Shown here: one piece after another, positions 9,981-21,654 of the stretch
Position numbering within the stretch: the stretch's first letter is position 1
Layout of the letters: each line of letters begins with the position of its first letter
DNA from: Thinopyrum elongatum
Taxonomy: Eukaryota; Streptophyta; Magnoliopsida; Poales; Poaceae
Direction of reading: 5' to 3'
DNA: 64,000 nt
Assembly (NCBI GenBank): GCA_011799875.1
Contig: CM022298.1
Coordinates: forward strand, 290,784,366-290,848,365
Program-made: the position numbers and the translations under genes
The notes under the pieces: generated by a model
The model's database searches: none
The model's input: only the letters and a program-made list of their open reading frames with translations
What the model was told of the DNA's origin: nothing

Positions 9981-10211
9981 GGCCCTGTTTGTTTGAGCTT
10001 TTGCTTCTGCTTTTGCAGCTTTTCCATTTTGGCTAAAAAGCCACAAAAGCTCCTAAATAGGAGCTTTTATGGCTGTTGGAGCTAAATATTGTTATATTGA
10101 TTCATCAAAAGCCAAAAAAGCTCCAAAAGCACATATTTAGGAGCTTTTATGGGTTTTGACCAAAGTGGAAAAGCTGCAAAAGCAGAAGCAAAAGACCAAA
10201 CAAACAGGGCC
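9981..10211. mobile_element. MITE, 231 bp, long terminal inverted repeats
   Basis: Terminal inverted repeats of about 60 bp begin GGCCCTGTTTGTTTG and are nearly perfect (inner part AGCTTTTGCTTCTGC on the left). The element is flanked by TTG on both sides (9978-9980, 10212-10214). A second inverted repeat (AGGAGCTTTTATGG) lies inside. Ends and 3-bp duplication fit a Tourist/PIF-Harbinger-type MITE. It has no ORF and would need a transposase in trans. Confidence 0.85.
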
Positions 10212-10800
10212 TTGGTCCCATGAGCTAGCAGCTTCTTCTTCATTAGTTGCAATAAAATTGAGCAACACCAAGGTTGGTCGTGAAGCTCGTGGAATGTTCA
10301 ACTATAATTTGGATATCATTTTGTGCAGTTCAACTAAGACCAAGTGTGAAATGTATATCTCTATTTGCACAAAAAGGTGGAAAGGAGGGTGACTAACAAG
10401 TGATGAAACATACATCAAATGAAAAGAAGCATGTTCCTTATCTGAATGGCGATCCTACAAGGACAGTAGCAATTTCTAAAGCAGCAACATTGCTAGATAT
10501 TAGTGTGGGCATTAGGATTAACTATGACAACCATTAAATAGACATTACTTTAATGGTGCCATTGCTTCATTTTACCAGCAACATTACATTAACAGCTGCT
10601 AAAGAGTTGGTATTTGGGCACAGGAGAATAGGCGGACCAGGACAGTTGCATTTCTAATGAAAAGAAGCGACTTATCTTAATGGGAAATTTAGCAGGACAT
10701 GAAAAATAGTGCCATAGATTCATATTACTGGAGGCATTACATTGAAAAAAACATTAATTTAATGTGTTCTTACTTTAATAGTAGGACTGCTACATTTTAC

Positions 10801-11744
10801 CAGTGGCATAAGAGGGGCTCGGGGCAACAAACATCCAAACAGGATATCTGGGTTGGTCCCATTTTTGTTCGGTATAGCCACCTTTTACTGTGTGAGGCTA
10901 GAAAATCTAGTGCTGGACATACTCTGTTGACTTGTCCCCTAGTCCCCACTTTCTTTCCTTTTTCAACCAATAGATTGGTTTATATCGAATTTTTTGTACT
11001 GCGTTTCCCTTTATTTCCCTATTAGACCAAGAGACCAGTTGGATAGCCAGTCTCTGCTACTTTTCGCCCCCATTATTTCCTCTTTTGACCAAGTCCTAGA
11101 TTCTGGTAACAAATCTTCCCCCACCCCCACCCCCTTTCTTCCCTGTTTGAACCAAGTAGTACTAGATTTGACTACATGAAGTGGTACTACTAGATTCGAC
11201 TGAATGAAGTAGTTTTACCTCTTAAGAGTAAAAATTTAGGTGGCTTTCGAACAGCCAATCGATCCTATCTATGGGGGGGCCTGAGAAGTAGTAAAAGATA
11301 CAAATGCAGTGACGTGAGGAGCTGGGGCAGTAGAGCAAGGCCGGTTTCGAAGGAAGTTATACCCGAGGGTCGTCGGGATGTCATTACGTGGGCGGCGGGA
11401 GGCCAGATCTGCCCACACTACAGCAGCAAGGAAGACGGGGATGGAGGCGCTCCATAGCCGGCGCTGCGTGGGAGAGAACGGCAAGGCACGCTGATCGGGA
11501 CGCGCCGCCAGTGGGTCAGAGCCATCGTGGAGGATGACCGCGTAAATGTTGCACCTTCTCACCTTTCCCGACAGAGGGGGTCTGACCGGATCTGTCACCA
11601 GCAGTGAGAAGAGAGAGACTGTGGCCACCGCTGTCGTGTTTAGATCTAGAGAGGACGAGAGAGTGTGAAGAGAGCAACACTAGCAAGCAAGCGCGGAGGC
11701 TCCTGCCTATATAGTGGAGTAGTTTTCTTTTTTTCTACCAGAGC
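10801..11744. other. Non-coding stretch with a TATA-like word
   Basis: No convincing gene. On the minus strand CTATATAGG (11707-11714) is followed by a CT-rich stretch typical of grass 5' leaders (about 11690-11640). The longest frame below it (11269-11628) has no ATG and matches no family I know. This could be a promoter remnant of a lost gene. Confidence 0.3.
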
Positions 11745-12295
11745 TAGCTTGACCTCGTCAATGACTATCGATAAGTCTTCATGCACATGCCCCAGAGGCG
11801 CAGTTGTCGTCATTTTGATCTGAAGCATCAGATTAACATAACACAAAAAAATGCCACATGACAAGAAACCGTAACCTCACTGCCCCAAGGAGACAACATG
11901 AATCTTTGTTGGAGCTCCGTGGACTACGTCCCGACGTACAAACTAGACGAGGATCAAAGCTCAAATTAAAGACAAACTCGTAGAAAAGGGGTCAATCAAT
12001 AGATGTCCTAATTAACATAGCCGGCTTGACCTAGATGGCAGCCGAGTAGTCTTCGTGCATGTGCCCCCAATGACCAGCGCCTTGGAGGAATGCAGTTGTC
12101 GCTGTTTGACCCTCGCAATGATCCGATGCACATGACAGCTAATATTCGAAGATGACAAGAAATCTTAACCTAACCACCCCAAAGGAGACAGCAAGAATTT
12201 ACGCTGGAGTTCCATCGACTATGTGTAGACGAATGACCTCAAGGAGGATCGAAGCCCGAAAGAGAAACTCAAAGAAGAAGCGCCAACATCTGTGT
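11745..12295. repeat. Tandem duplication, about 280-295 bp unit
   Basis: Unit 1 (11745-12021) and unit 2 (12022-12295) share in order GCTTGACCT, GTCTTC(A/G)TGCA(C/T)ATGCCCC, GCAGTTGTCG, GACAAGAAA, CCAAAGGAGACA-like and GGAGGATCGAAGC words, with many substitutions and small indels. It is an old duplication of unclassified sequence without a clear ORF. Confidence 0.65.
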
Positions 12296-12908
12296 GAGCT
12301 CTGCATGTGCCAAGACTAAAATCCCTAACATAAACTAATATCCCGAGCAAAGGGACCAGGATTCCCCTCCCCACCACCGATCGATGGAGCGGTGGGAAGA
12401 GGGGAGGGGCGAATCCACGGGCTCACCGGTGAAGCATGGAGGGGAGAGGTTGCCGTAGCCGCCTATGGTGACTGGAGTAGATTTGTATTTATACCGAAAA
12501 TGGGTTCAAATTTTATTGCTAATGTAATATACCTGGTGCTCCCTTTTTCTTTTAGATTTCTCATCAGAACTATAGCCCTATACAACACAGCCTACACAAT
12601 ATGTAGACGATAGCCAATCCAGCCGTCTGCTGGAGTCTGTTCAGATGCATGGACGAACTGATCTCCCGTGTCGTGCAGGGATCGTCCAGGCACCGACGTG
12701 TGTACAACACTGCTCTAGTACTATCGCTTGTCTCTCTCTTCTATTAACTCAGTCGAACTGCGGGGATGGGGGAGTGTGCCTATGGTTGGTACTCAATTGC
12801 GGCCCCACATGTGTGCGCAAATGCAATATGACGCGCGTTCCATTCGGTGAGCGGTGTGCCAGACCTACCGACCGTCTAGGTGCGACGCGAACGTGACGGG
12901 CGTGCTGT
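12296..12908. other. Non-coding stretch
   Basis: GC-mixed sequence with short ORFs lacking family resemblance. No RNA gene, repeat end or promoter seen. Confidence 0.4.
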
Positions 12909-13165
12909 ATACATGTGTACCACCATTTTCTTCTGGCTTTGTTCCATGGCGTAATCCATGGATACAAAATTATATTTAAAAGTCAAGGATGGGGCTTTTC
13001 CCGCGGGGTAGGCGGGATAGTTCCGCCTAGTCGGTTCGACAGAGAGGCGAGAAGATGAGGGAGTAGCGGATTCAACTTACTGCTGGAAACGTAGGGCTGT
13101 GTGATTTGATGGCTCGTTACTGATGGATAGGTGGGGCCCTGTGATTTGATTGGCCTTTATCATTT
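12909..13165 (+). repeat. Duplicated segment, copy 1 (partner 22912-23118)
   Basis: Shared blocks in order: GTACCACCATTTTCTT, TTTGTTCCATGG(C/T)G(T/C)AATCCAT, ACATTTAAAAG, GACAGAGAGGCGAG and TGTGATTTGATGGCTC. The partner lies 10 kb away in the same orientation, on the other side of Gypsy element 1 and just past the exonuclease ORF. This suggests an older local duplication. Confidence 0.65.
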
Positions 13166-13217
13166 TACTACCATGCTACGACCGGGGTGAGTCTCCCCTG
13201 ATCCCCTCCATGGCATA

Positions 13218-13495
13218 CAGGTGCTAAGAACAAGTACTCTACAATAATGGGCTTATAGACCGCTTACATGGCACTTTTGCTTATATGTGGAGGAGAGAGA
13301 CATGGGAAAATGGTGGGAGTGGGCTCTCGTGCAAGACCCTAGCTACTTACTCCTTAGCAAATGCAGTAAATACTTTTCTATGAAGAAAGAGATAGAGAGA
13401 AGTAAAAAAATACTCTTACAACCAACCTTATAGCTAACCTTGTTGTATGAGTGAGTATAAGTGATGACTATGTATGACATGCCAACATCACATAG
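13218..13495. mobile_element. MITE-like fragment
   Basis: Contains the stretch CAACCAACCTTATAGCTAAC, then GTGATGACTATGTATGACATG, often seen in grass MITEs. A related fragment is at 22612-22700. Ends and target duplication not resolved. Confidence 0.35.
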
Positions 13496-13623
13496 CCTAA
13501 CACACCTGGACGGGAGGAAGTAGTTTCATGCATGCGAAGTAGGCAAAAAAACTGCTCATTTATAGTCATCTGAAATCTCCAAGGGTGCGACCGCGCGAGC
13601 GAGGCGACGGTCGTGGTAAGTGC

Positions 13624-13800
13624 GACCATGATACGGGCTGCTGAGAGCCCTTGGATCTAAGATCGAACGGCCTCATGCTAAGTTGCTAAACATTTGCAGA
13701 AAAACCCTCCAGGATAGGATATTCACCCATAGGTCTAGAATCACGCCATGCAACTGTTCGATCTCAGATCCAAGGGCTCTCGGAAGCCCGTATCATGGTA
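13624..13800. repeat. Inverted repeat, 44-45 bp arms
   Basis: Arms 13624-13668 (GACCATGATACGGGCTGCTG...) and 13756-13800 (reverse complement ACCATGATACGGGCTTCCG...) surround an 88-bp loop. Transcribed, this would form a long hairpin; it is most simply a small MITE. Gypsy element 1 inserted 23 bp beyond its right arm. Confidence 0.7.
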
Positions 13801-13823
13801 GCATGGAAAGCTTTGTATCACAT

Positions 13824-14756
13824 TGTCAGTGCAACAAACATTTGCGTTTGTTTGCCCGAACTTATACACACGCGTGCTGGCATTGCATGTCCTACACCAA
13901 GTTACAGAAACAAGACCAAGCCAGAAGAACCACTCTTCGTGAGATCAAGGAGCGGATCAAGAAGACCCAGACAATCGAGACAGCGAGGCATCACCTTGGG
14001 AAGGCTTCCCTCGCCGGTCAGGAGAGCCTGGCGGGGTCAAGGCCGCCCTAGGGACAAGTCCAATATTTCCCCGGCAGGCTTGCCGAGTCCGCCAAGGGCA
14101 AATCTCTCCGCCAAGGCGCCACCGCTCCACTGCTCCACCGCACCGCAACGCAAATCACCTATCAATGCGGTGTCGAGCCTCCAAGTGATTAAGTGGCTTC
14201 TACTAAGCACGTGGTAGCCCATGGAAGACAGATTATCTTCATATGACACCAGTCCAGAGGCGTGTCAAGCAGATAAGCAGAAGAGGGTTAAGCGGCACGG
14301 CAGGCTTGCCAGGTTTCGCCCTGAGCATGACACCTAGCAGTGCATTTAATGCACTTTATCCTAACTGCCAGAGTTAGGTCTGATAGCACTGTTAGTTATC
14401 TAATCACCAGATAAAGACTACTTTGCCACTATGGTCACCCCTTAAGCTATAAAAGGAGGTCCAAGGCTAACTAGCAAAGGATTCGGACCCTTGCACACTT
14501 GTACGCGCGTAGCTGCTCTCCCCGAGGCCACCTTGCCAGGCTTGAGCGCTGCGTGTTCATCGTGTTCCTCCATCCAATCCACCAAAGCAGGAGTAGGGTT
14601 TTACGCTTTCTTGTGGCCTGAACCTAGGTAAAAAACCACCAGCGTTACCACTATCATGTTGTTTCATGGCCTCTGCTCTTTGTGCAACATGGTCTTCCCC
14701 CTTGCCGAACCACAAGGGGCCGACGACCCCATAGGTGATCGTGTTCCACCAGGACA
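13824..14756 (+). repeat. 5' LTR of Gypsy element 1
   Basis: 933 bp, TGTC...GACA. Contains GCCGGCAAG/CTTGCCGG-like words and a TATA box (14448). Pairs with 20417-21344. Confidence 0.95.
14448..14455 (+). promoter_or_regulatory. LTR TATA box
   Basis: CTATAAAAGGAGG in the 5' LTR, with the CCCCTTAAG context also found in Gypsy element 2 (57839). In the 3' LTR of the same element the word has mutated to CAATAAAAGG (21035-21044), so that LTR's promoter is probably weaker. Confidence 0.65.
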
Positions 14757-14760
14757 TCTT

Positions 14761-14778
14761 TGGCGCGCCAGGTAGGGG
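14761..14778 (+). promoter_or_regulatory. Primer binding site, Gypsy element 1
   Basis: TGGCGCGCCAGGTAGGGG begins four bases after the LTR. It starts with TGG, as required to pair with a tRNA CCA end. I cannot name the tRNA with certainty. Nearly the same site is used by Gypsy element 2. Confidence 0.8.
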
Positions 14779-16095
14779 GAAGCGTTTGCATGAACCTGAG
14801 GTTGTGAACAACGCGTTCATCATCGTCATCCTTAACGTCGCCGCCTCTGCCAGTAGCTTTTGGGAAAGAGAAATGGTGCTGCTCGCTAGCGTTGATCCTC
14901 CTAGCCTCGGCCGCTCGTCTATGCCACTGTGACAATGACGGCGAGGACGAGGGGCAGCAATGATGCGGTGGCCATGGATGGCGCGGATGGCATGACCACT
15001 GCGCCTATCATGGCCAGAAGAAGGATCGAGGCATGCGACGGCGTCGTCCTCCTAGTAGTCTCCCATCGGTGCGCATTCGGCCTCGAAGGATGTCTCTTGG
15101 GCGGGAGGATTGGAAAACGGTACGTAATCGGCCTCCCCCTCTTTTCTCAAACGTCAATGGTCTGGTCGCGTGATGGTGAGGCCGCTAGTGTCGATGAGCC
15201 CGCGTGGCGCTCGGTCCTGTATTTATCCCGCCGGGGATAAATCCTGAGTGTACCGCTGGTGCGAATCCGTTGGTCGGCACTCCCGGCAAGCAAACCCTGG
15301 CAAGGCCTTCCGCGCCTGCGTGTCCTTCACGCCAGCCGTGTTCAGATCATTGAAATTTGGGGAAAAGGGAGAGGGAAACCAATTCGTTTCCTTTCTCGTC
15401 ATATGCCATTAGTTGCAAACATTTTTGTTAGCTCTCCCAGCTCGTGCCCGGGCTGAGTGTGTGACTAATGGACGGCCTAGTCCCTCCCCTCTTTGCTCTT
15501 TCCTATCTTTTTTCGTCCTTGCAGAACGAAAATGGATGTACGAGCATGGTCTCCCAGGAGACACCTGCCGGATGGGCAGCCACGAATGGAAGAGGAGACG
15601 TTATGCACTATCAAATATGCACCCCGGCAAGCAGGGGAGCATCGATAAAAGCTAAGTTGGCATGCTTGTTGACTTTTCTTCATGATTTGCATTTGCGCAT
15701 CCCTCAGGCAACCAATGGTTTCGTATGGCGAGTCCTCTGTGCGATGGAACCTTATTGTATTTGTCTGCGCCCTCACTTTGTTTTGAGCCTGCTCAACAAA
15801 GTTGGTGGCAGCGTCAAAGACTGTTGAGGAAAAACCCACCGGCAACGTGTCCTCGCCAGCTGAATGCTAAGGACCCGTTCCTCAAGGCAATCGCGGCAGC
15901 ATGTTGTTGGCGGGCAACCAAAGTATGCAAAGGAAACTAGTCATACGAATTCCAATGGGTAAACACAAGAGGGATAGCATGCATTAACATAGTAAACATC
16001 AGTTCAACAAAGCATTAAAGCTAGAATAGTACGAAGCCTAAAAACGAGATACATATCATGTCTTGTTACAGGGCTGCACAGCAGCACAAATGAGC
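14779..16095 (+). other. Gypsy element 1 interior, non-coding
   Basis: Sense-strand leader where gag would start. Short ORFs here have no gag features (no zinc knuckle, no conserved retrotrans-gag core). The matching stretch of element 2 (58171-59334) is also empty, so gag-pol loss predates both copies. Confidence 0.6.
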
Positions 16096-19000
16096 TCAAG
16101 GCTGATGGTCTCCGGGAACCCTTGGGACGGAGAGGACCTTGTCGGCAAGGGGACCAGCTTTCGCCTCGGCAGCAGAAATGTCAACGCCTGGCGGCAACTT
16201 CTTGAAGCCGTTGGAAAGGTTGAGCTCTGGATGGCAGTAGGCAAGATTGCTTAAGACCAAGAAGAGGGCGTCACGAGCAAGCTTCCAAGATTCATTAGCA
16301 AAGCAGACGTCCTTGTCGTCCTCATACATCTTCAGCCCTTCAATCAAACCTTCAAAGAAAAGCGTTAGCTTGCGCTTGGAACTTCATGTTGGTTGATGGA
16401 GAAGGCCCAGCTCTTCATGTCCATTGTTGCGATCTGGGTAGTGAGACGCTCGGCGATATCAACCAGATTCTTGATCTAGAGGTCATGCTGCTGGATTTGG
16501 TTCTCCAGTTTGTCCTTCGCATCCTTTTGAAGAGTTTGAGCATTGGACAAGTCCTTCATCAGCAACTTCTCACGGGCGCCGGCGGACTCAATATCCTTCT
16601 CCAAGGTGCCGAGCCACGCTTTCATCTCAGTAATGGTGCCGTTGGAGGAAAGCTGCGACTGTGCCTCCTTCAAGGTGGTCTCTGCTTTCTGTGCTTCCTC
16701 TTTGAGAGCCACGATTTCTTTGTTGCTCCTGGCAAGGTTCTCCATCAGCTTGGCCACCTGATGATCAAGGTCAGTCTTGGCAGCGGATGCGGCAGCAAGC
16801 TCATCAGTGACCTTCTTCAGCTAGGTAGAAGATTCAAGGGTAAGCGCGTCAAGCGCAGCTTTGTGCTTGTCTTCCAGATCCTTGGTACGCTGCTGGACAA
16901 GGGCCTCTAGTTCATCATCTTTGCTGTGGAGGGTGGCTTCGAGGTTTCCTTCCCGGGAGGAGATGTCCTTCTCCTTGGCGTTCAGAAGCGCTTTGCACTC
17001 TGTCAAGCGGATCTCCCGGGAAGTGATATCCTCCCTGGTTTTGGCCAGCACCTCCTCTTGCCGCATGATGGAATGGGATTGCTTCTTGTACCATTCTCGG
17101 AGCTCATTGCCCTTGTCCACCAGCCTCTTATCCATGATAACGGCGGAGGCGCGCTGCTCCTCGACTGCCTGCCATTTGAGATCATACCTGTGCTACGCTT
17201 CTTTGAGCCCTGCCGCCACGGATTCCAGGAAAGCTAAGTCCTTGGCGCTATCAGCGGAGTCACCGGCCTCTTCAACTCTCTGAGATAGTGGTGCAAGTAT
17301 GCATTTGATTTCCTCATCAAAATCCGCACCCACTGAAACAGACGAGCCCGGAGCGGTTGGCCCATGCTGAGCAAGGGTTAGCGCCAGTTCACTTGAGGAT
17401 GGCTGAAGTGTTGCGGTCTATGCGCGGAATGAGGAAAAGGGCCCCATGGATTGGAGTGGAGTTTTCTCCTCAATGACCGCGTCTTGGCCGGATGCACTGC
17501 CGGGGAAGTTCTCTGTTTCTTCGGGGGCTTCCTGCATGGCCCCGACAGCCCGATCTTGGTCTTCCGCGACAGCAATCCTGGTGGCCTCCTCGGCAGCGTC
17601 CTTCCCAATATTGGCCACCTCCTCCAAGAGCTCGGGCTCCTCTACCGACAGAGCTGCAGATAAAATCAATAGATGGAGTAATGAGAAGTCAGAAACTGCT
17701 AAGTCAAAGACCAAGAGGCAAAATAATTCAAGGAAGCAGAAGCAAAAGCAAGTGGGATACCCGGTGGTGTTTGCTGTAGAGGAGCGCCCGCATCCCCGGC
17801 AACATCTGTTGCCGGCGTGCGGTCCGTATCTACTCCCTCGATAACCATGACCTCGTCATGAGCAGACCCCTCGGTGGAGGCCCTTGCCAGTGACTTCTCT
17901 GCTTGGACTTAGGTCGGGGTGGACCCCTCCTGGTGGGCCCCTCCCTGCTGGATCTCACTTCCTCCCTTGGCGGGGGATGAAGCATGTTCTTCCGCATCTC
18001 TCCGGACCGGTGAAACCTGTCCCATGCCTTCGCGCGGGGGCTGGGCTGGGGGCTAGGCACAGGATCCCCTATCCTATCCCCCACCGAACCCGTGCTCGCC
18101 AAAGGACCTGATGCGCTGTGCGCTTGGTCCGCTTGGCCCGCTGGGCAAGGGACTCTTCATCTCTGCCAAGACAGCAAAGAAGATTGAGTCAACAACAATC
18201 TGATACATAACACCTCAGCAAGAAGCTCAGATTGTTTCTCCTTACTCTGGGTCCATGAGCATGGAGCTCAGTGCGTACGCTGCAGGTGGCGGAGTCGCCC
18301 TGCCCCTTTTTAGAGTTGGAGGGACAGAGCTTCCCGATAGCTTTGAGCTCTTCGGTGGAGCCGGGGGCTCTGGTGGGATCGAGCTGCGTGAAGAGGCTGG
18401 GCTTGACTGGGGGCTGAGATCAACCCCTGTGACCGTCCGCTGCTCGGCGGGAGGAGTCTTGGCCTCAGACAGGCGGGAGGTGTCTTGGCCTCAGACAGGC
18501 GGGAGGAGTGGCGGCATACCACATCCGGCTTGTCGCTCTTGGAAGCGATCTTCTTCACCCTCTTGGTGGCTGGTGAAGGAGCAGCGGCCGCTGTTCCCCG
18601 GTTGGCCCGTCTGTGGGGGCGCTAGTCTAGGTCTGGCTCTGGGGCTTGAGGACCCATTGCGAGCCATTCTTCCTCAGGCTGCTCTGCTTCCTTGACCCCA
18701 CCTCCTCCTTGGGCCTCTACTATCGCGGCGTGAAGAATTTCAACCCCGGCAGAGGTGAGCCCGGCAGTCTCTTCCGCCCCATGCTCCTTGCTCCTTTCAT
18801 CAGAAGAGCCTTCACCTTCAGCCTCCTCCTCCTCCGTCTCTCACCTTCCTGGCAGCCCGGAGCGCTTTGTCCTCTTCAATCCGCTTCCTGATAAATTCTT
18901 CCTCTGCCTTGGAGGTACACTTGAACATGTTGCCCTCCGCCCTAGAAGCTCTCTCTTCTAGATCGGAGACCCACTGCATCTCGACATCCAGCACAGGCAA

Positions 19001-20152
19001 TAGCCAATTAGCCTCGACTCCATAAGCGTTGCAATCAGGCATCCACTTTAGAATTTGGTCTCGAGCAGAGTTGATATGCAGGGGGACAATCCCTGCCGGC
19101 AAAGGAAATGGCCCAAGGCTGCCGAACAACTGCTCACACAGCCAACCATGGCCGTATATCGATAGATTGTTGGCAAGACATGGGTACAGACGCATCCTGT
19201 CAGCAGCATCCCCGTACTCCCAGGCAAATATGTCTCTTTTCTGCAGCGGTGCGATGTGGCGCCGAAGAAAGTCAAACCCCACCTGTTCGATGGTTAGCCT
19301 GACAGCCTTGAGACAGGCAATCCTGTTCAATGTCGGGCGAAGCCTGTCGTCAGTAAGGCCCAACTTGCTCCAGTCACTGCCGCGTACGACACATGCAGTC
19401 TGCGTCGCATAGAAATCCGGAGCATCTTTGTCCTGGATCTAGCACCAATCCGCTCTCCATTCTTCCCATCTGCTGCGCTGCTAGCCAGGGAGGTAATACT
19501 AGTCCTCCTTCCTGCCTCGGGGAATCCAGCTTATATTCCCCGAGCGGTGAGATTTGTCTTCAACCCATGGGACAAAGAAATGCGTGAACAAGTCCACATT
19601 GGGGGCAACTCCAATAAAATCCTCGCATAAGTGCGCAAAGATCGCCATGCACGCCATTGCATTAGGCATAAAATCCAGGAGATGGAATCCATACACCACC
19701 ATCATGGCTTCGAAAAAATCAGAGAAGGGGGAGGTGAGGCCGCAGAGGAAGTACGCGCAGAAGAAGCTGTACGAGTTGGACGGGGCCTTGCTCCCCTCCG
19801 GCAAGACCACGGGCGCTCCATGGCCTTTTGAGACTTCCCTCCCCCACGTGTACGCGTACCTCACGATCAGAGTTGGGCCATCCAGGCTCGATGGAAAGAA
19901 GAACACATCCTCCTGCCGCTTCCTGTCCACCTCCTCCGCCCTCTTCTTCCTCGCCTCTGCTGCGGTGTCCTTGGCAGGAACCGCCCGCTTTCCCCTCACA
20001 GCGGTAGCTTCTTCCCCATCTTTTGGGATCACAAGGAGGGTGAAGAATCTGGCAAGGTGTTGAAGGCGAATGTTGACATGGGAGAAGTTGCTTGGCTTGA
20101 GGAAGAAGATGAAGGAAAGGGAGACAGATGCGAATGAGCAGAGCCCCTTCAT
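16096..20152 (-). pseudogene. Antisense gene of Gypsy 1 (transposase_28-like, coiled coil)
   Basis: Read on the minus strand. The N-terminal part (20152-19499) has the plant putative-gypsy-type-transposase signature (YGFHLLDF, PNAMACMAIFAHLCE, then GVAPNVDLF). The next part (19363-18818) has the DQILKWMPDC region; a Ser/Pro-rich linker follows; the C-terminal half (17650-16096) is a long coiled coil rich in Lys, Glu and Ala. Two GT-AG introns, 18163-18245 and 17654-17760, match introns at the same places in element 2. The gene is broken: a frameshift near 19499, in-frame TAG codons near 16821 and 16475, and others. Function of such antisense proteins is unknown. It is a diverged homologue of 59335-63270, so the gene is an old shared component and not a chance ORF. 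Confidence 0.8.
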
Positions 20153-20402
20153 GTTTCCCTTTTTATTGGAAACCGGCGCAAGGGCTGGCTCTTCGCCATC
20201 TCTCAGGAAGTTACCATTTTTGCAGGCACACTACCCATTAACTGCTACAGTTCCACGACCCCACGACCTGTTGTAATTACGCGGAGTGGACGTGGGATTG
20301 ACTCATCATCACAACAACCGCTGCACAGGCAACATTCCTCCGACACGTGTCCGTGCACTGTTTGGGGCCTAACCCAACGTGCCCGACGACACGTATGAGC
20401 CA

Positions 20403-20416
20403 GGCCTGGGGGCTCC
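20403..20416 (+). promoter_or_regulatory. Polypurine tract, Gypsy element 1
   Basis: GGCCTGGGGGCTCC ends exactly at the 3' LTR. It is imperfect as a purine run, but the GGGGGCT core recurs at the same place in element 2. Confidence 0.7.
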
Positions 20417-21344
20417 TGTCAGTGCAACAAACATTTGCATTTGTTTGCCTGGACTTATACACAGGCGTGCTGGCATTGCATGTCCTACACCAAGTTACAG
20501 AAACAAGACCAAGCCAGAAGAACCGCTCTTCGTGAGATCAAGGAGCGGATCAAGAAGACCCAGACAAGCGAGACAGCGAGGCATCACCTTGGGAAAGCTT
20601 CCCTCGCCGGGCAGGAGAGCCTGGTGGGGTCGAGGCCACCCCAGGGAAAAGTCCAAGATTTCCCCGGCAGGCTTGCCGGGTCCTCCAAGGGCAAATCTCC
20701 CTGCCAATTAGGCGCCACCGCTCCACCGCACCGCAACGCAAATCACCTATCAATGCGGTGTCGAGCCTCCAAGTGATTAAGTGGCTTCTACTAAGCACGT
20801 GACAGCCCATGGAAGACAGATTATCTTCATATGACACCCGTCCAGAGGCGTGTCAAGCAGATAAGTAGAAGAGGGTTAAGCGGCATGGCAGGCTTGCCTG
20901 GTTTCGCCCTCAGCATGACACCTAGCAGTGCATTTAATGCACTTTGTCCTAACTGCCAAAGTTAGGTATGATAGCACTATTAGCTATCTAATCACTAGAT
21001 AAAGACTACTTTGCCACTGTGGTCACCCCTTAAGCAATAAAAGGAGGTCCAAGGCTAACTAGCAAAGGATTCGGACCCTTACACACTTGTACGTGCGTAG
21101 CTGCTCTCCCCGAGGCCACCTCGCCGGGCTTGAGTGTTGCGTGTTAATCGTGTTCCTCCATCCAATCCACCAAAGCAGGAGTAGGGTTTTACGCTTTCCA
21201 GCGGCCTGAACCTGGGTAAAAAACCACCAGCGTCACCACTGTCGTGTTGTTTCATGGCCTCTGCTCTTTGTGCAGTGTGGTCTTCCCCCTTGCCGAACCA
21301 CAAGGGGCCGACGGCCCCATAGGTGATCGTGTTCCACCACGACA
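20417..21344 (+). repeat. 3' LTR of Gypsy element 1
   Basis: 928 bp, ends GACA and is followed by the target repeat CACAT. It lies 310 bp upstream of, and in the same orientation as, the exonuclease ORF at 21655, so it could supply or disturb that gene's promoter. Its own TATA word is mutated. Confidence 0.95.
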
Positions 21345-21654
21345 CACATGAAATTTTCCCGACGCTTGATGTGCGTACACGCAGATGCTATACTGTCAGG
21401 CCTACTAAGTGGGTCTAGTAGACATGACATCTAATTGGGCCCCCATAGTACTGTGCATGAAGCCATTTATCCACCAGGCAAGCCACTGCCCTACCGTTCG
21501 CATGCCCCACTTAGCATTTTTACAATCAGAAACCGCTAGCAGTTCGATCCTACTCGTCCTCGGCCGTCCTTTAACATTACGGCAGTTCGCTCCTAGTCGT
21601 CCCGTCCTTTCACATTATAGCAGTTCCACTAATCCTAACCCTCCTCCAAAATCT

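Larger units (their letters stand above)
8826..10800. repeat. Cluster of degenerate repeats
   Basis: Two motifs recur in order. The first is TGTGCAGTTC(A/C)AC(C/T)AAAAT followed by TTTGCA, near 8832, 9152, 9932 and 10326. The second is CTAGTTGATGAAA(C/A)ATAC...AGAAGCA, near 8908, 9211, 10392 and 10655. Unit length is roughly 300-400 bp where not interrupted. A truncated LINE (9331-9671) and a MITE (9981-10211) have inserted into the cluster. Nature unknown; no coding potential. Confidence 0.55.
13824..21344 (+). mobile_element. Gypsy-type LTR element 1, non-autonomous, antisense gene
   Basis: Complete element of 7521 bp. LTRs 13824-14756 and 20417-21344 both begin TGTC and end GACA. The target duplication CACAT is intact (13819-13823 and 21345-21349). 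Primer site (14761) and polypurine tract (20403) show plus orientation. The 5.66-kb interior has no gag, protease, reverse transcriptase or integrase. Its only gene lies on the opposite strand (16096-20152) with a putative-gypsy-type-transposase domain, an arrangement known from Tat-lineage and related plant Gypsy elements. Mobilisation would need proteins from an autonomous relative. The two LTRs differ at many scattered sites, more than the LTR pair of element 2, so this insertion is older. Confidence 0.92.

Noticed and set aside
11269..11628. 119-codon minus-strand ORF
   Set aside because: Starts at GTG, has no ATG near the TATA-like word and shows no recognisable motif.
13795..14217. ORFs of 120-140 codons in Gypsy 1 LTRs (also 20379-20776)
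   Set aside because: They lie in LTRs, differ between the two LTR copies and have no protein-like conservation.
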